Positions 8,471 through 19,858 of a stretch of DNA of 64,000 nucleotides are shown here, one piece after another. A program made the translations under genes and the position numbers. Within the stretch, counting starts at the first letter, position 1. Each line of letters opens with the position of its first letter. The notes beneath the pieces were generated by a model. It saw only the letters and a program-made list of their open reading frames with translations, made no database searches and was not told where the DNA came from. This DNA is from Pythium myriotylum (taxonomy: Eukaryota > Oomycota > Peronosporomycetes > Pythiales > Pythiaceae). The stretch is from assembly GCA_023091665.1 (NCBI GenBank), contig JALJCQ010000017.1:310001-374000 (forward strand), given 5' to 3'.

Positions 8471-10349
8471 TTAGCAAGATTGGATCAGAATATGCGCCTT
8501 GGTTGCGCCAACAGTCACTACGTCGAATGGAGCCATTTGAACTGGAACGTGAAGTCCATGCCTATCGATCCACGCAAGAGACATGAGTCTTCGCCCTTCT
8601 ACTGGATCGAAATTCCACGACCCACCGAAATGCTCGAGCGTGAGTAAGACGTTTATGAACACCCAGGATGTCATGGTTGGAATGACGATCGTCCAGTGCT
8701 TCTGCAGTACAAACGCGAGTTGCTGGATCGTGGAGAAATGCTGCAGGTGGCGGTTGAACGCGACACACAGTGCTACGAACGAGATCAGCTCGAGTGAGGC
8801 GTATAGCGCGAGCTGTTGGACCATTTGGTGGAGATCGTCGTCCGACTGGCCTTTAAGCTGGAAGTAGTAGACACGGTTGGGCATGTGACTGATTGCCAAC
8901 ACGTACAGAGCTGGAGGAATACACCAGCATGGATGAAATTGCTCAAACTACAATAAAAGAGAAAGTGGTGGTACGAAACTTACTGGTGAGAGTGGAGATT
9001 GCAGTCTCCACATACTCGATCATCACGTAGAACTCGATCATGTGAAGCAGTTTGAGCACGCTCGCAACGCACTGCAGATGGGTTTGTTCCGCTTGAGAGA
9101 CTTCTGAAACTGCGTTGGCCCGAACTGCAACTTGCTGTGGTGGATTCGTTTCGAGTGGAACGATTCGAACTGATGCGTTGGTCGTCGGGCCGAGAGGTTC
9201 CCCTTCAGTTCTTGAATCGGGTTTTACACCACCGAGGTCACGAATGTGACGGGGTAGTGCGATTGTCGGATGACCACGGATACGCGGATTGGTGTGGACA
9301 AGATACAAGGCGAAGTTGACGATGTCAAATTTCAGTTTCATAATTTGCCGCAGGGACGGGCTCTCGGTGTCGGCAGCAGCAATGGCGCGTGAATATGCGT
9401 CGGTTGCTTGACTCTCTTTCGTCAGGGCATTGACGTGTCGAACGATTTCATAGACCTCGCAGTAGGCTACGATCGACTGAACGACATCCACGGCCATAAT
9501 GAATAGAACGCTGGCATTCCCTCGCGTCTGTTGCATCGTCTGACAGACAAACGTCATGTGGAAGATGTCGATGTTGGTCACAATCAGGGTTGGCGCAAGA
9601 TCTTCTGCGAAATAAAGTCCGCTTCTCGCCATGTTCTTGAAGGTTAATTTGATGATTGGCAGCAAGACAGACAAATACGACTGATATGCTATCCCGACGA
9701 CTGAGAAGAGAGCGTAGTACAAAACGTAGGCGCCGATCAGGGAGAACTGGACCACGATGACCTTCAAGAACCGAAAAAACTTGATTTTGGTATCCGGGTC
9801 ACGGCGCAGTGTTTCTTTCCACAGCCACCACGAACACAGAACCGTGGACAGAATGAACCATGGTTCACTCACCATCATGCCGACGGGCGTTGGAAAAGTC
9901 CACAGTGCCGCCTGGAACCATAGCGAAAAAGCAGTCATTACTGCCGGGATCACAGTGAGAAGCAGTAGTCTACTTGTTGAGAGAGGAAGCGCTGGGACAC
10001 ATGCGCGAACTTGGATCGCGATGGAGAGTAAGCCCAAGCAAGTCATCAGCGCAAGGCGTAGATAAAGCCATAGCGTTTGGTGGCTCAGTCCCCTTTCAGG
10101 CAGCTCGAGAGGAAACGAATCGTTGAGTATGATCCATAGTAGCGCTGGTAGTGGCGTGAAGAGTAACGTGGCCACGTTGCCGGTCGCAGTCGAGATCTTG
10201 GCGTGCGCGATGAGTTCGTGGAGCCTCTCGAGCGAATAGCGGCCTTGTAACTCAACCTGGACACTTTCCCAAAGCCGAGCAAGAGAGCTAATGCTGATCT
10301 TCGGATGAGAAAGACTCAATACGCGAGAGCGTGCTGCTAGCGCCATCAT
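8471..10349 (-). CDS. Multi-pass membrane protein, unknown function, intact family copy B
   Basis: About 601 residues in two exons (10349-8984 and 8910-8471). The intron 8983-8911 has GTAAGT and a CTCCAG acceptor in phase 1; the same intron position is seen in copies C, D and F. The start MMALAARSR is preferred over an upstream in-frame codon at 10436 because copy D begins the same way. Family blocks: ARLWESVQVELQGRYSLERL near the N terminus, at least six hydrophobic segments (for example LLWIILN, LRLALMTCLGLLSIAI, LLLLTVIPAVMTAF), then NMARSGLYFAEDLAP, HMTFVCQTMQQTRG, a polar loop with GHPTIALPRHIRD, VASVLKLLHMIEFYV, and after the intron LAISHMPNRVYYFQL and AFVLQKHWTIVIPTM. I do not recognise a named domain. 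No frameshift or stop is seen. Confidence 0.85.
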
Positions 10350-10674
10350 TGTGTTGGAGCTATACCTTGCTCTTTGGTGATCTTGGTCTCCATTTCCGAC
10401 CCTGATTTCTATATCTGGCGGGACACAGTCGAGCAAACTTCATGAACGGATTTAAAAGGACGTGGAAGTTGTACTCCCTTAGGCCTAAAACTGCTCTCTG
10501 GTGTGAGAAGATCGTAAGATGGACTGCTTGATGTGAGGTAGCGGAGGCTTGATTGGCTAAAATAGATTGGGATTGTTGTCCTTCAAGTTGGCTTTCGAAA
10601 TGGCACGATTCCAGCATCAGATGTCGTCCTGTGGGTCGCCAAGTGTATGGCCTCGAGGTAGGTCCCGGCGCGCT
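10350..10674. other. 5' flank of copy B, cut by the copia insertion
   Basis: About 325 bp between the copy B start and the copia 5' LTR, with no supported gene. If the copy B promoter extended further, the element at 10675 has separated it from its distal part, and the LTR now forms the neighbouring upstream sequence. Confidence 0.5.
10670..10674. repeat. Target-site duplication of the copia element, left copy
   Basis: GCGCT directly before the 5' LTR, repeated exactly at 15602-15606 after the 3' LTR. Five bases is the usual duplication length for copia integrases. Confidence 0.9.
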
Positions 10675-11119
10675 TGTTGGGTTTCCGCATGCCCAAGTTC
10701 CGAAGCCGTCCGCGACGTGTGACAGTCAGCCTGTGACGCGTGAGACTCAGCCTGCGACTTGTGACAACCCAGCAGCTGAGGACATTGCCAGCATGGTTAA
10801 GGGAGGTGCAGTCGCGGTTCACGTTGACGGTGCGGTTCCAGCCTAAACCGTCTGAGCAAACGGTTTGGACGGCAACGAGTGGTGTCAGGACGTGGTGGCA
10901 CGGTGGCCAGATCAACGGTCCGATCGCGGCTACAAACCGTGGTCGAACCGGTCACACGTTCGACACACTGGTGGTAGCAAGCAACTTCGACAGAATGGAT
11001 GGCCATAGTAAGAGAGAGACGTAGTCTAGAGGTAGGAGGACCAACGTAGATCGAACTCGATCAATACACTTACTCTCAAACATTCCCAGTGAAGAAGAAG
11101 TTGCTCTGATACCTCAACA
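10675..11119 (+). repeat. Copia 5' LTR
   Basis: 445 bp, TG at 10675 and CA at 11118-11119, matched base for base by eye to 15157-15601. It contains a short internal near-repeat (CAGCCTGTGAC / CAGCCTGCGAC). Confidence 0.95.
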
Positions 11120-11136
11120 GGTTATTAGCCCAAGCA
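11120..11136 (+). other. Copia primer-binding site, half-tRNA type candidate
   Basis: GGTTATTAGCCC follows the LTR end directly. It matches, with one mismatch, the complement of the conserved anticodon arm of eukaryotic initiator tRNA-Met (GGTTATGAGCCC), the internal priming mode described for Drosophila copia, rather than the tRNA 3' end. Confidence 0.5.
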
Positions 11137-11138
11137 CC

Positions 11139-14100
11139 ATGGACAAGCTGCGCGAAGACAACTACTTCCATTGGGAGTACTATATGCGCATGAAGCTCGC
11201 ACGCAAGGGTCTGCTACCGCACATCGTGAATCCAGAGCATGACGCCTACACGGATCGTACGACACCGAAGTGGAAGGACGACGACTTGAGAGCCCTCGGC
11301 GTGATCGCCGGAGAAGTCGATGTCACATACCAAGTGTACATCCGCAGTGCGATGAGTGCGATTCAGGCGTGGGCACTGCTGGAAGAGCAGTACAACAAGA
11401 ACACCCTGAAGAACAAGATCTTGATCATGAAGAAGCTGCACAACTTCAAGATGCAGCCCGGTACTCGCTTCTCGGAGCACGTTGACCAATTCGAGGAACT
11501 CGTGGTGAAGTCCTCTGCTCTTGGCGACCCACTCGACGAGACGCAGCAAATCGTTATGTTGCTCGGTAGTCTCACCGAGGAGTATCGACTGATTGTGAGT
11601 GTGTTGGAGAACACGCCCAACCTGTCACTCCGCGACGTGATCACGAGGTTGTCTGGCGTTGAGACCGACGACGACGGCCCGCAACAACAGAATGCGTTCT
11701 CTGTTGACAAGAGTCGTCAACAAGGCAAGCGTGGTGGATTCCTCGGGAAGTGTCACTACTGCAAGAAGGTTGGCCACAAGGAGGTCAACTGCAAAAAGAA
11801 GATGCGCGAACAGCAGTCTGGTCACCGTGCAGAGCATTCGCGCAAGAACTATGCGTTTGCGGCGGGGGCCGCTGGTGACAACACGGTGTGGCTGGTGGAC
11901 TCCGGTGCGAGCTCGCACATGACCAGCCAACGTGGTGCATTCACGGCGTACAAGCCGTTGAAGAAGATGATCTCGATCAACATCGCTGACGGTACGAAGA
12001 TCAACGCGATTGGAGTTGGCAAGGTCGACTTGGTGCTCAAGGACGGCCCCAACATCTCGCTGTCGGACGTGCTGCATATCCCGGAACTTGACAGCAACTT
12101 GATTTCGATCGCTCGTCTGGTTGACAAGGGTGTTGATGTTCAGTTCCAGAATTCGACGTGTACGTTCCGATTCCAAGGTGAGACCGTGATGACGGCTACG
12201 AAGGTCGGCAACATGTATAAGGTCTGGACGACAGGGCTGTCTGGATCTGCCATGACCAATACGCGAGCGACTGAGCCGTGGGAGTTGGTCCATGCACGCC
12301 TTGGTCACATCCCATTCAGGCGATATCAACAGCTCCAGACTGTTGCTGACGATGTGCCCCAAGTCGAGAGCAAACCAAACAAGTCGCTGTGCGCTGGGTG
12401 CTGCATGGGCAAGATGAAGCAATCGGATTTCCCTCGCAACCCTGATGTCAAAGTCAAGTCGACCAAGGTACTTGAACTCGTTCACTCTGACGTCGTTGGT
12501 CCGATGCAGACCAAGTCACCAGGCGGCTGTCGTTACGCTGCCGTGTTCGTGGACGACTACTCTCGTCACGTTAGTGTGTTCTTTATGAAAGCAAAGCACG
12601 AAGTCTTCGACAAGTTCAAGGTGTACAAGGCTGCCATGGAGAAACAAAGTTCCAACGTCATAATCCGATTGCGTTCGGACAACGGTGGCGAGTACATCAA
12701 CAAGCGATTTGAACAGTACTTGGTGACGCACGGGATCAAGCACGAACGCAGCATCCCGTATACTCCGCAACAAAATGGACTTGCGGAACGTATGAACCGA
12801 AGCGTCGTGGAGATGGCTCGGTGCTTGATCCACCATGAGGAAGTGGACAAGAAGTGGTGGGCTGAGGCCATGAACACGGCTGCGTGGATCATCAACCGTA
12901 TCCCAAACTCGGTGAACAAGCTCACACCACATGAGATCGTCTTCAAACAGCGCCCGAGTTTGAAAGACGTCAAAGTTTTTGGATCGATTGGATATGCCCA
13001 CGTGCCGAAGGAGAAGCGACGCAAACTTGACTCGAAGGCGTTCAAGTGCAAGTTCCTCGGCTACGATGACAGTGTGAAGGGATACCGGGTGTTAAACATC
13101 AAGACCGACACTGTGCAACTTGTCCGCTCGGTCAAGTTCATGGAGACGACACGGCCAGAGGTCGCCATCGAGCCGGAGGAGTCGGATGATGAGACATCTG
13201 ACGATGAGGGGGCCGAAGACGCACCACCTGCTTTGACCTGGCCAGGTGTTCCGATGATCACCCATGAGGTGAAGGCGGAGGTGCCGCAGTCGCAGTTGAT
13301 CACCTCCCCACCATCCATCGACGGGCCAGATGAAGGCATGCCCAGTATGCTCACTCGGTCGCGTGCTCAAGCTCTGGGCATCTCCATCACGAGGTCGTTG
13401 TCACCGCAGAAGAAGAAGTCTCGTGTCCAAGCCAGAGTTGCAGAGCACGCCATGGTCAGCAACGAAGTGCCGACCAGCTACAACGAGGCAGTGGCTTCAC
13501 CCGACAGCAAGGCCTGGAAGGCAGCTATCAAGGAAGAGCTCGAGTCACTGGAGGCGAACGGTACATGGATGTTAGTAGAAAGACCATCCCATCAACGAGC
13601 GATTGGTTGCCGATGGGTATTCGCACTCAAGAAGGACGAAAGAGGTCGCATCGTGCGCCACAAAGCTCGTCTGGTTGCCAAGGGATTCGCCCAACGACAT
13701 GGCGTCGATTACGAGGAGACGTATGCTCCTGTCGCAAACTTGACTTCCGTCCGAGTGTTCCTCGCCGTGTGTTGTGCGCAAGGGTACACAATCGAGCAGT
13801 GTGATGTCGACACGGCTTTCCTGTACGGCCATGTCGACGAGGAACTGTATATGGAACTGCCTGAGGGACTGGAGTTACGCGAAGGTAATCAGGCTCCTGC
13901 CGCAACGTGCAAGTCTGACGAGGAGACCGGTCCACTCAACAGGGATGACAATGACGACGACAGTGACTCGACAATGACGATCACCAAGACCGACAGGGTC
14001 TGCAAGCTGCTGAAGAGCTTGTATGGTTTGAAACAAGCCTCTCGCGTTTGGAATGTAACGATCGATGGACATCTCAAGTCACTCGGATTTCAACCAACAG

Positions 14101-15328
14101 ACGCTGACCCTTGTGTGTACACCAAGGCCAGTGGGGGTACCACGTGCCTTGTGTGTCTCTACGTGGATGATATGTTGATCGCGTCGGATGATGCGGCGTT
14201 GATCAAGTCCACGAAAGAGGGCATCACCAAGCGGTTCAAGATCAAGGACCTTGGTCTTGCGAAGTTCATCCTCGGCATCGAGATCAGTCACGATCGAAAA
14301 CGCCAACGACTTGCCTCCAGCCAGCGCAGCTACACACACGAAGTGATCAAGCGCTTCGGGCAACAAGACGCAAAGGACTGCCTGTCGCCGACTGACCCTG
14401 CGTACTATCCGAGCCGCGGTGACGAGGCCACAACCGACGATGTCAAGACGATGATGAAGGATCGACCGTACCGATCGCTCATTGGCAGTTTGATGTATCT
14501 CGCTTGTGGCACTCGACCGGACATTGCCGTCGCAGTCGCCCAACTCAGTCGATTCCTCGAGAACCCTGGCCCACGCCATTGGGATTGCGCCATTCGAGTT
14601 GTGCGCTACCTCAAGAAGACCATGGAGGTTGGGATCGTGTACGACGGTAGTAGGGTGTTGAACTCAGCGCTTACTGCGACGCCGACTGGGCTTGTGATCG
14701 CGACGAAAGGCGCTCGATGTCAGGCATGGTGTTGATGCTATGCGGTGCGCCTGTGACATGGCGAGCGGCCTACCAGAAGTCGGTGGCACTCAGCTCGACT
14801 GAGGCCGAGTACATGGCGCTCAGCGACTGTGTGAAGGAAGTTGTCTGGATGCGGATGATGCTCGAAAACCTCGGGATCCAACAGGTCGAGCCCACGACGA
14901 TCCACGAAGACAACCAGGGTGCCATCGCACTTGCCAAGAATGTTGGCTACCAAGCTCGCACGAAGCACATCGACATTCGATACCACTACACTCGTGAGCA
15001 GATCGTCAATGGTGTTATCGAGTTGCAGTATGTGGCATCGAAAGACCAAATCGCGGACTTCCTCACCAAGGGATTGTCATCCAAAGCGTTGCGCTACTTG
15101 ATGGGCAGGGCCGGACTTGTCGACGGCGCCATGGACCCTTGCGATGCGAGTGGGGGTGTTGGGTTTCCGCATGCCCAAGTTCCGAAGCCGTCCGCGACGT
15201 GTGACAGTCAGCCTGTGACGCGTGAGACTCAGCCTGCGACTTGTGACAACCCAGCAGCTGAGGACATTGCCAGCATGGTTAAGGGAGGTGCAGTCGCGGT
15301 TCACGTTGACGGTGCGGTTCCAGCCTAA
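11139..15328 (+). pseudogene. Copia Gag-Pol polyprotein, broken by one frameshift
   Basis: Starts MDKLREDNYFHWEYYM, a copia gag start. A zinc knuckle CHYCKKVGHKEVNC follows, then protease VDSGASSH (about residue 254), a pre-integrase zinc region (HARLGH ... CAGCCMGK), integrase core with acidic residues in HSDVVGP, RSDNGGEY and the E of NGLAERMN, RT with KGFAQRHGVDYEETYAPV and YVDD (about residue 1008). The first frame ends at 14735. RNase H continues in the -1 frame (with CDADWACDRDERRS and STEAEYMAL) and reaches the LTR. The switch lies near 14650-14665, inside the RNase H start, where no frameshift is expected, so I read it as a one-base indel or an assembly error. Confidence 0.92.
15146..15156 (+). 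other. Copia polypurine tract
   Basis: GCGAGTGGGGG immediately precedes the 3' LTR start at 15157, the position where plus-strand synthesis is primed in LTR elements. Confidence 0.7.
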
Positions 15329-15601
15329 ACCGTCTGAGCAAACGGTTTGGACGGCAACGAGTGGTGTCAGGACGTGGTGGCACGGTGGCCAGATCAACGG
15401 TCCGATCGCGGCTACAAACCGTGGTCGAACCGGTCACACGTTCGACACACTGGTGGTAGCAAGCAACTTCGACAGAATGGATGGCCATAGTAAGAGAGAG
15501 ACGTAGTCTAGAGGTAGGAGGACCAACGTAGATCGAACTCGATCAATACACTTACTCTCAAACATTCCCAGTGAAGAAGAAGTTGCTCTGATACCTCAAC
15601 A
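15157..15601 (+). repeat. Copia 3' LTR
   Basis: 445 bp, the same sequence as the 5' LTR as far as I can read, ending CA at 15600-15601 and followed by the GCGCT target duplication. Confidence 0.95.
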
Positions 15602-15606
15602 GCGCT
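15602..15606. repeat. Target-site duplication of the copia element, right copy
   Basis: GCGCT, identical to 10670-10674. Confidence 0.9.
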
Positions 15607-15986
15607 GAGGTTTGACTATAGACTGGCTTGCTGGTGGTGCAATTGGCAGTTCCTTCAATGCCGTAGAGAATCTCACTGGCATCACACGGCGTGATACCAG
15701 CGAAGTGGAGTCAGGCGTGATTCACACCTGACTCCACTTCGTACGCCTCGACTATGTGGAGTATCAATAGAGTCGACTCCGAGCAGGTCTTGCGCTTCTC
15801 AATTGTGACACTGGTGAAGTCCGAGGGATTTCGCGCATCGGAATCTGACGATGAACCCACGGTACTAGCAAGCATGGCTGATTTGCAATTCCTGTGGAAC
15901 TTGTTCTCGTTGAAGTTCTTTTTCCTCTTTCTGCGAATTTGCGCCCGAATTAGATCCGAGTATATTATGATCCCCACCAGCACTCA
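15607..15986. other. Intergenic between copia and copy C
   Basis: No gene is supported. The stretch includes the 3' flank of copy C and an imperfect palindrome around 15710-15745 (TCAGGCGTGA ... TCACACCTGA). Confidence 0.45.
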
Positions 15987-17265
15987 CTACGCTGATTGAA
16001 GCCATTTAAACCGGAATGTGAAGTCCATGCCTGGGCGAGCCAAAAAGAAAAATATCAGCGGTAGACTTAATACCGAATCGAACCTCCACGACCCACCAAA
16101 ATGCTCGAATGTGAGCTGCACGCTTATGAACACCCATAACGTCATGGTCGGGATGACGATCGCCCAGTGCTTCTGTAGTACAAACGCGAGTTGCTGGATC
16201 GTGGAGAAATGCTGCAGCTGATGGTTGAGAGCGGTACACAGCGAGACGAAGGAGATCAGCTCCAATGTGGCGTACAGCGCGAGCCGCTGGACCATCTGGT
16301 GGAGATCGTCGTCCGACTGGCCGCTGAGCTGGGAGTAGTAAACACGGTTGGGCATGTGGCTGATTGCTAAGACGTACAGTGCTATAGATACAGCAATATA
16401 CAAGTTTAGCTGTTGCCAAGAAGAAGAAGAAGAGATCGATGAGCGTACTGAAGATGGATGCGAGTGCGGCCTCGACAAACTCGACCACCACGTAGAATTC
16501 GATCATATGAAGCAGTTTGAGCACGCTCGCAACGCACTGCAGTTGTGTTTGCTCGATCTGCGAGACTTCTGAAACTGCGTTGGTCCGAACCGCGACTCGC
16601 TGTGGAGGATTCGTTTCGAGTGGGACGATTCTCGATAACGCGTTGATCGTCGGGCCGAGAGCCTCGCCTTCAGTTTTTGAAGCTGATTGATACCCTTCCT
16701 GGTCACGAATGTGACGGGGCAGTGCGATTGTTGGATGGCCACGAACGCAAGGGTTCGTATGGAAAAGATCCAGCGCGAAGCTGATGATGTCAAGTTTCGG
16801 TTTCATGGTCGGCTGCAGGGACGGGCTGTCAGTACTGGCAGCGATGGAGTGTGAATATGCGTCGGTTGCTTGGTTCGCTTTCGCCAAGGTGTTGAGATGT
16901 CGAACGATCTCATAAACCTCGTAGAAGGCCACGACCGACTGTACGACATCCACGACCATGATGAATAGAACGCTCGCACTCCCTCGAGTCTGTTGCATCG
17001 TCCGACAGACGAACGTCATGTGAAAGACGTCGAGATTGGTCACGATCACGACCGGAGCAAGATCTTCCGCAAAGTAGAGGCCGCTTCTAGCCATATTCTT
17101 GAAAGCAAGCTTCATAATAGGTAGCATGACAGACAAATACGACTGATATGCCGCCCCGACGACTGAGAATAGTGCGTAGTATGATACGTAGGCTGCAAGG
17201 AGAGAAAACTGGACCACGATGACCTTCATGAAGCGAAATACCCTAAACTTCGTCTCCGTGTCGTT

Positions 17266-17276
17266 GTACAGAACGT
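17266..17276. repeat. LINE fragment target duplication, left copy
   Basis: GTACAGAACGT, identical to 18683-18693. Confidence 0.88.
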
Positions 17277-18682
17277 GATGATGATGATGAAGGTGAAGTC
17301 TATTGAGTGCAATGAATGTACCCTAATAGCTGGAGCTCTATGCGATCCTGAGTTACCGTGGGTCAACCTGGCTGGCAAGCCAGGGGTGCAAGTCGGAGGC
17401 GAGGAGCTGGGGCAGGTCTGCATGGCAGGGCCTGCCGGTGGGGTGATGGACGTGGCTCGTGGTATGAGTTTCCATCGCATGGAGGGCCAGCGCTATGGCC
17501 ATGGAGTTGTGCGACCGCACGTGGCGATGCCATCGGTGTGCGCCGACGTGGTCAGCTAGGCGTCGTGCCTGATGATGTAGCGCCCGCAACCGCACATTCT
17601 GGGGGGGCTTGTACGCGCGGAGCTGGTTGAGGAGGAAAGGGTTGTCGCTGATAATTGTTAGATCATGCCACTTGTTGTCCACAGCCGCTTGAAGACCAGT
17701 GAGGAGACCCTGGAAGGCGGCTTGGTTATTCGTGGTGTCTTGGCCCTGTAGGTACACCGCGGAACTCCACAGAATCTGCGGTGCGGTTGCGGATGCCGAA
17801 AGATCGACGAGAATGGCCCCGGCTCCTCCGGGCCCTGGGTTGGTGCTGGTGGTGCCTGCAAAGAAGAGTACTCGCGCCGGAGAGCGGGTGGGCAGCTGAC
17901 AGGCTGGGGGCTTTGAAGCCTCATCGAGGAGGCCGTGAATCCTGTTGACAAGTTCTGCCGTAAACTCCGGTGGGTCTGGTTGGCGCTGGAGCCGAAACAG
18001 GAGCGTGTCGAGCACGCGGTGACAGCTGGTCGCATGAACTGCGATCGCTTGGCGCTCGTTCCATGCTCGGGTTGGTTCGGTCATGCTGTTCCGCCAGGCT
18101 GTGATCACTAGAAACGTCTCGAGCGTTAACTGTTGCCATGCCGCTTGGAGGACTGGGAACGGACCAGCTCCTGTGTCGCCATCCTGTGGGCTACACTTGC
18201 GGAGGGTGGGTAGTTCCCAGACCTTGGCGGTACACTCGGTAGCCGTAAGCTGAAGACTGCAGTGAGGAAATCGGTGCGTGTGGTCGTGTCCGTCGCTCGC
18301 CAAGTGCCGAGGGCAGCGAAGACACGGCGGAGCCGTGACCAGAGGAGTTGGGCGGCTGGGCACTCCCAGACGATGTGATAGACGGCGCCTCCGGGGGCAC
18401 CGCCGTCCGGGCAGTGTGGGCAACCTCTGCGTTCATGAAGTCGGTCCCATCCGGAGAGGCGGAGACCTTTGATCTTGAAAAAGAGGAGGCGTTGCCGGCT
18501 GGAGCTGTGGGGAAGGTGGTGGATCGCTTTCCACCCTACAAGATCCAGCGCAGTGGCGAATTCGACCGAGGATTCGGCAGCGATCTCCCGACGCTGGTGA
18601 ATGTCGCGCTCGACATGCTGGGCTTTAGTCTTCGAGATCAAGGTCCGGAGCGTAGCTTTGTCATGGAGCTTCGAGGTGCCCC
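17277..18682 (-). mobile_element. 5'-truncated LINE fragment inside copy C
   Basis: 1406 bp flanked by GTACAGAACGT at 17266-17276 and 18683-18693 (11-bp target duplication). On the minus strand it holds the C-terminal part of a LINE ORF2 and ends in a TTC plus (ATC)n tail at the 17277 side, not in poly(A). Flanking duplication, 5' truncation and a simple-sequence 3' tail are hallmarks of target-primed insertion. It differs clearly from the 10-kb LINE at 21776 in sequence, tail and orientation, so it belongs to another lineage. Confidence 0.9.
17353..18660 (-). pseudogene. LINE ORF2 C-terminal remnant (zinc-binding region and RNase H)
   Basis: One frame (to about 18126) carries the RT-associated zinc-binding motif with CPHCPDGG and YHIVWECPAAQLLW. 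The following part, in another frame from roughly 18280 down to 17353, carries an RNase H-like domain with STNPGPGGAGAILVD and QDTTNNQAAFQGLLTGLQ. The catalytic first Asp of RNase H (normally DGG before NPG) is replaced: the text reads FFAGTTSTNPG. Frameshift, truncation and lost catalytic residue all indicate a dead copy. Confidence 0.82.
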
Positions 18683-18693
18683 GTACAGAACGT
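18683..18693. repeat. LINE fragment target duplication, right copy
   Basis: GTACAGAACGT, identical to 17266-17276. The copy C reading frame passes through it. Confidence 0.88.
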
Positions 18694-19325
18694 CCCTCCA
18701 GAGCCACCACGAGCACATGCCTGTAGTGAGAATGAGCCATGGCTCGATCAAGACCATGCCGAGGGGCGTTGGGAAAGTCCATAGCGCCGCCTGGAACCAT
18801 AGCGAAAAAGCAGTCATTACTGCCGGGATCACAGTGAGAAGCAGTAGTCTACTTGTTGAGAGAGGAAGCGCTGGGACACATGCGCGAACTTGGATCGCGA
18901 TGGAGAGTAAGCCCAAGCAAGTCATCAGCGCAAGGCGTACATAAAGCCACAGCGTTTGATGGGTCAGTCCCCTTTCAGGCGACTCGAGAGGAAGCGAATC
19001 GATGAATACAGTCCATAGTAGCGCTGGTAGGGGGGTGAAGAGTAATTTAGCCACGTTGCCGGTCGTAGTCGAGATCTTTGCATGTGCGATGAGTGCGTGG
19101 AATCGCTGGAGCGAGTAGCGGCCGTGTAGCTCAACCTGGACACTTGCCCAAAGGCGAATAAGAGAGGCATGGTCGATCTTCTGACGACAAAGAACAGATT
19201 GGCGAGAGTATGCAGCTGGCGCCATCGTCGTGTGGCTGGGAGGACGAGTTGCTCTGAGTGAGTCTGGTATTCCACTGTTGATCCTGGTCACTATTTCTGG
19301 CGCGACGCAGTGACGCAAATATCAC

Positions 19326-19858
19326 GACCAGATTTAGTGAGAAGCTAGTAGGAAGCGCACGCTGGGCTTGAAGTTGCAGTCTTGTGCACCCAGCTTATCA
19401 CGGGCGAACTCGTTGCCGGCCAGCACGAAAGCGGGTGTGTAGGGTGTGCAAGCATCTTGTCCATTGGGAGAGGCAATTGGGACTCAAAAAAAAAGTCGGT
19501 CGTAGACAGAGGCTTCGGGCAAGAAACCTTGAGACTAACAAGAGCCACATTTAGAATGCGGTGGGTGAAGATGTACTGCCTCTGGCAAACAAACGGATAC
19601 CCAACTCGTCGAAGTTACCATATCATATCCAACGTGCAACTTATTGCAAAATGATTGGATCGCTTTCATTTGAGTCCGAATGTCAGAGAACGAAGCACCT
19701 GGCTCCCGAATGATGCTCGATCATCGGCGACAGCGACACTCAGCTTTCTCAGAGAATGGAGAAGGCCCGAAATCCCACCATCTCAGTTGTATATCCTGCC
19801 AAGCAAGACGATTGCGGACTCGTTGCTGATTGATCGGCAAACCTGTCGTGTCATCTCG
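19326..19858. other. Intergenic between copies C and E
   Basis: About 530 bp with no supported gene; it contains the 5' flank of copy C and a short A tract at 19487. Nothing recognisable of the missing 3' half of copy E is seen here. Confidence 0.5.

Larger units (their letters stand above)
10675..15601 (+). mobile_element. Ty1/copia LTR retrotransposon, complete 4927 bp, recent
   Basis: Two 445-bp LTRs (10675-11119 and 15157-15601) that I read as identical, TGTTGG...CAACA ends and a GCGCT duplication on both sides. Inside are a primer site, one long gag-pol frame and a purine-rich tract just before the 3' LTR. The domain order protease, integrase, RT, RNase H defines copia rather than gypsy. 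Matching LTRs imply a young insertion, yet the polyprotein frame is broken once near 14650-14665, so this copy is probably non-autonomous. Confidence 0.96.
15987..19225 (-). pseudogene. Multi-pass membrane protein, copy C, split by a LINE insertion
   Basis: The 5' part (19225-18694) starts MAPAAYSRQS and runs through the N-terminal block and the first hydrophobic segments to CSWWLWRDVLY. A LINE fragment follows at 18682-17277. The gene resumes at 17276 with the expected FRVFRFMKVIVVQ region. Counting one copy of the 11-bp duplication, exon 1 is 1360 nt and ends in phase 1, as in copy B, so the empty site would be an intact frame. The intron is 16448-16382 (GTACGC...TATAG) and exon 2 is 16381-15987 with LAISHMPNRVYYSQL. 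The only lesion I see is the LINE. The C-terminal tail, ending KWLQSA, differs in sequence and length from copy B. Confidence 0.88.

Noticed and set aside
15607..15986. Plus-strand frame 15754-15999 as a small gene
   Set aside because: It runs into the 3' end of copy C on the other strand and shows no motif.
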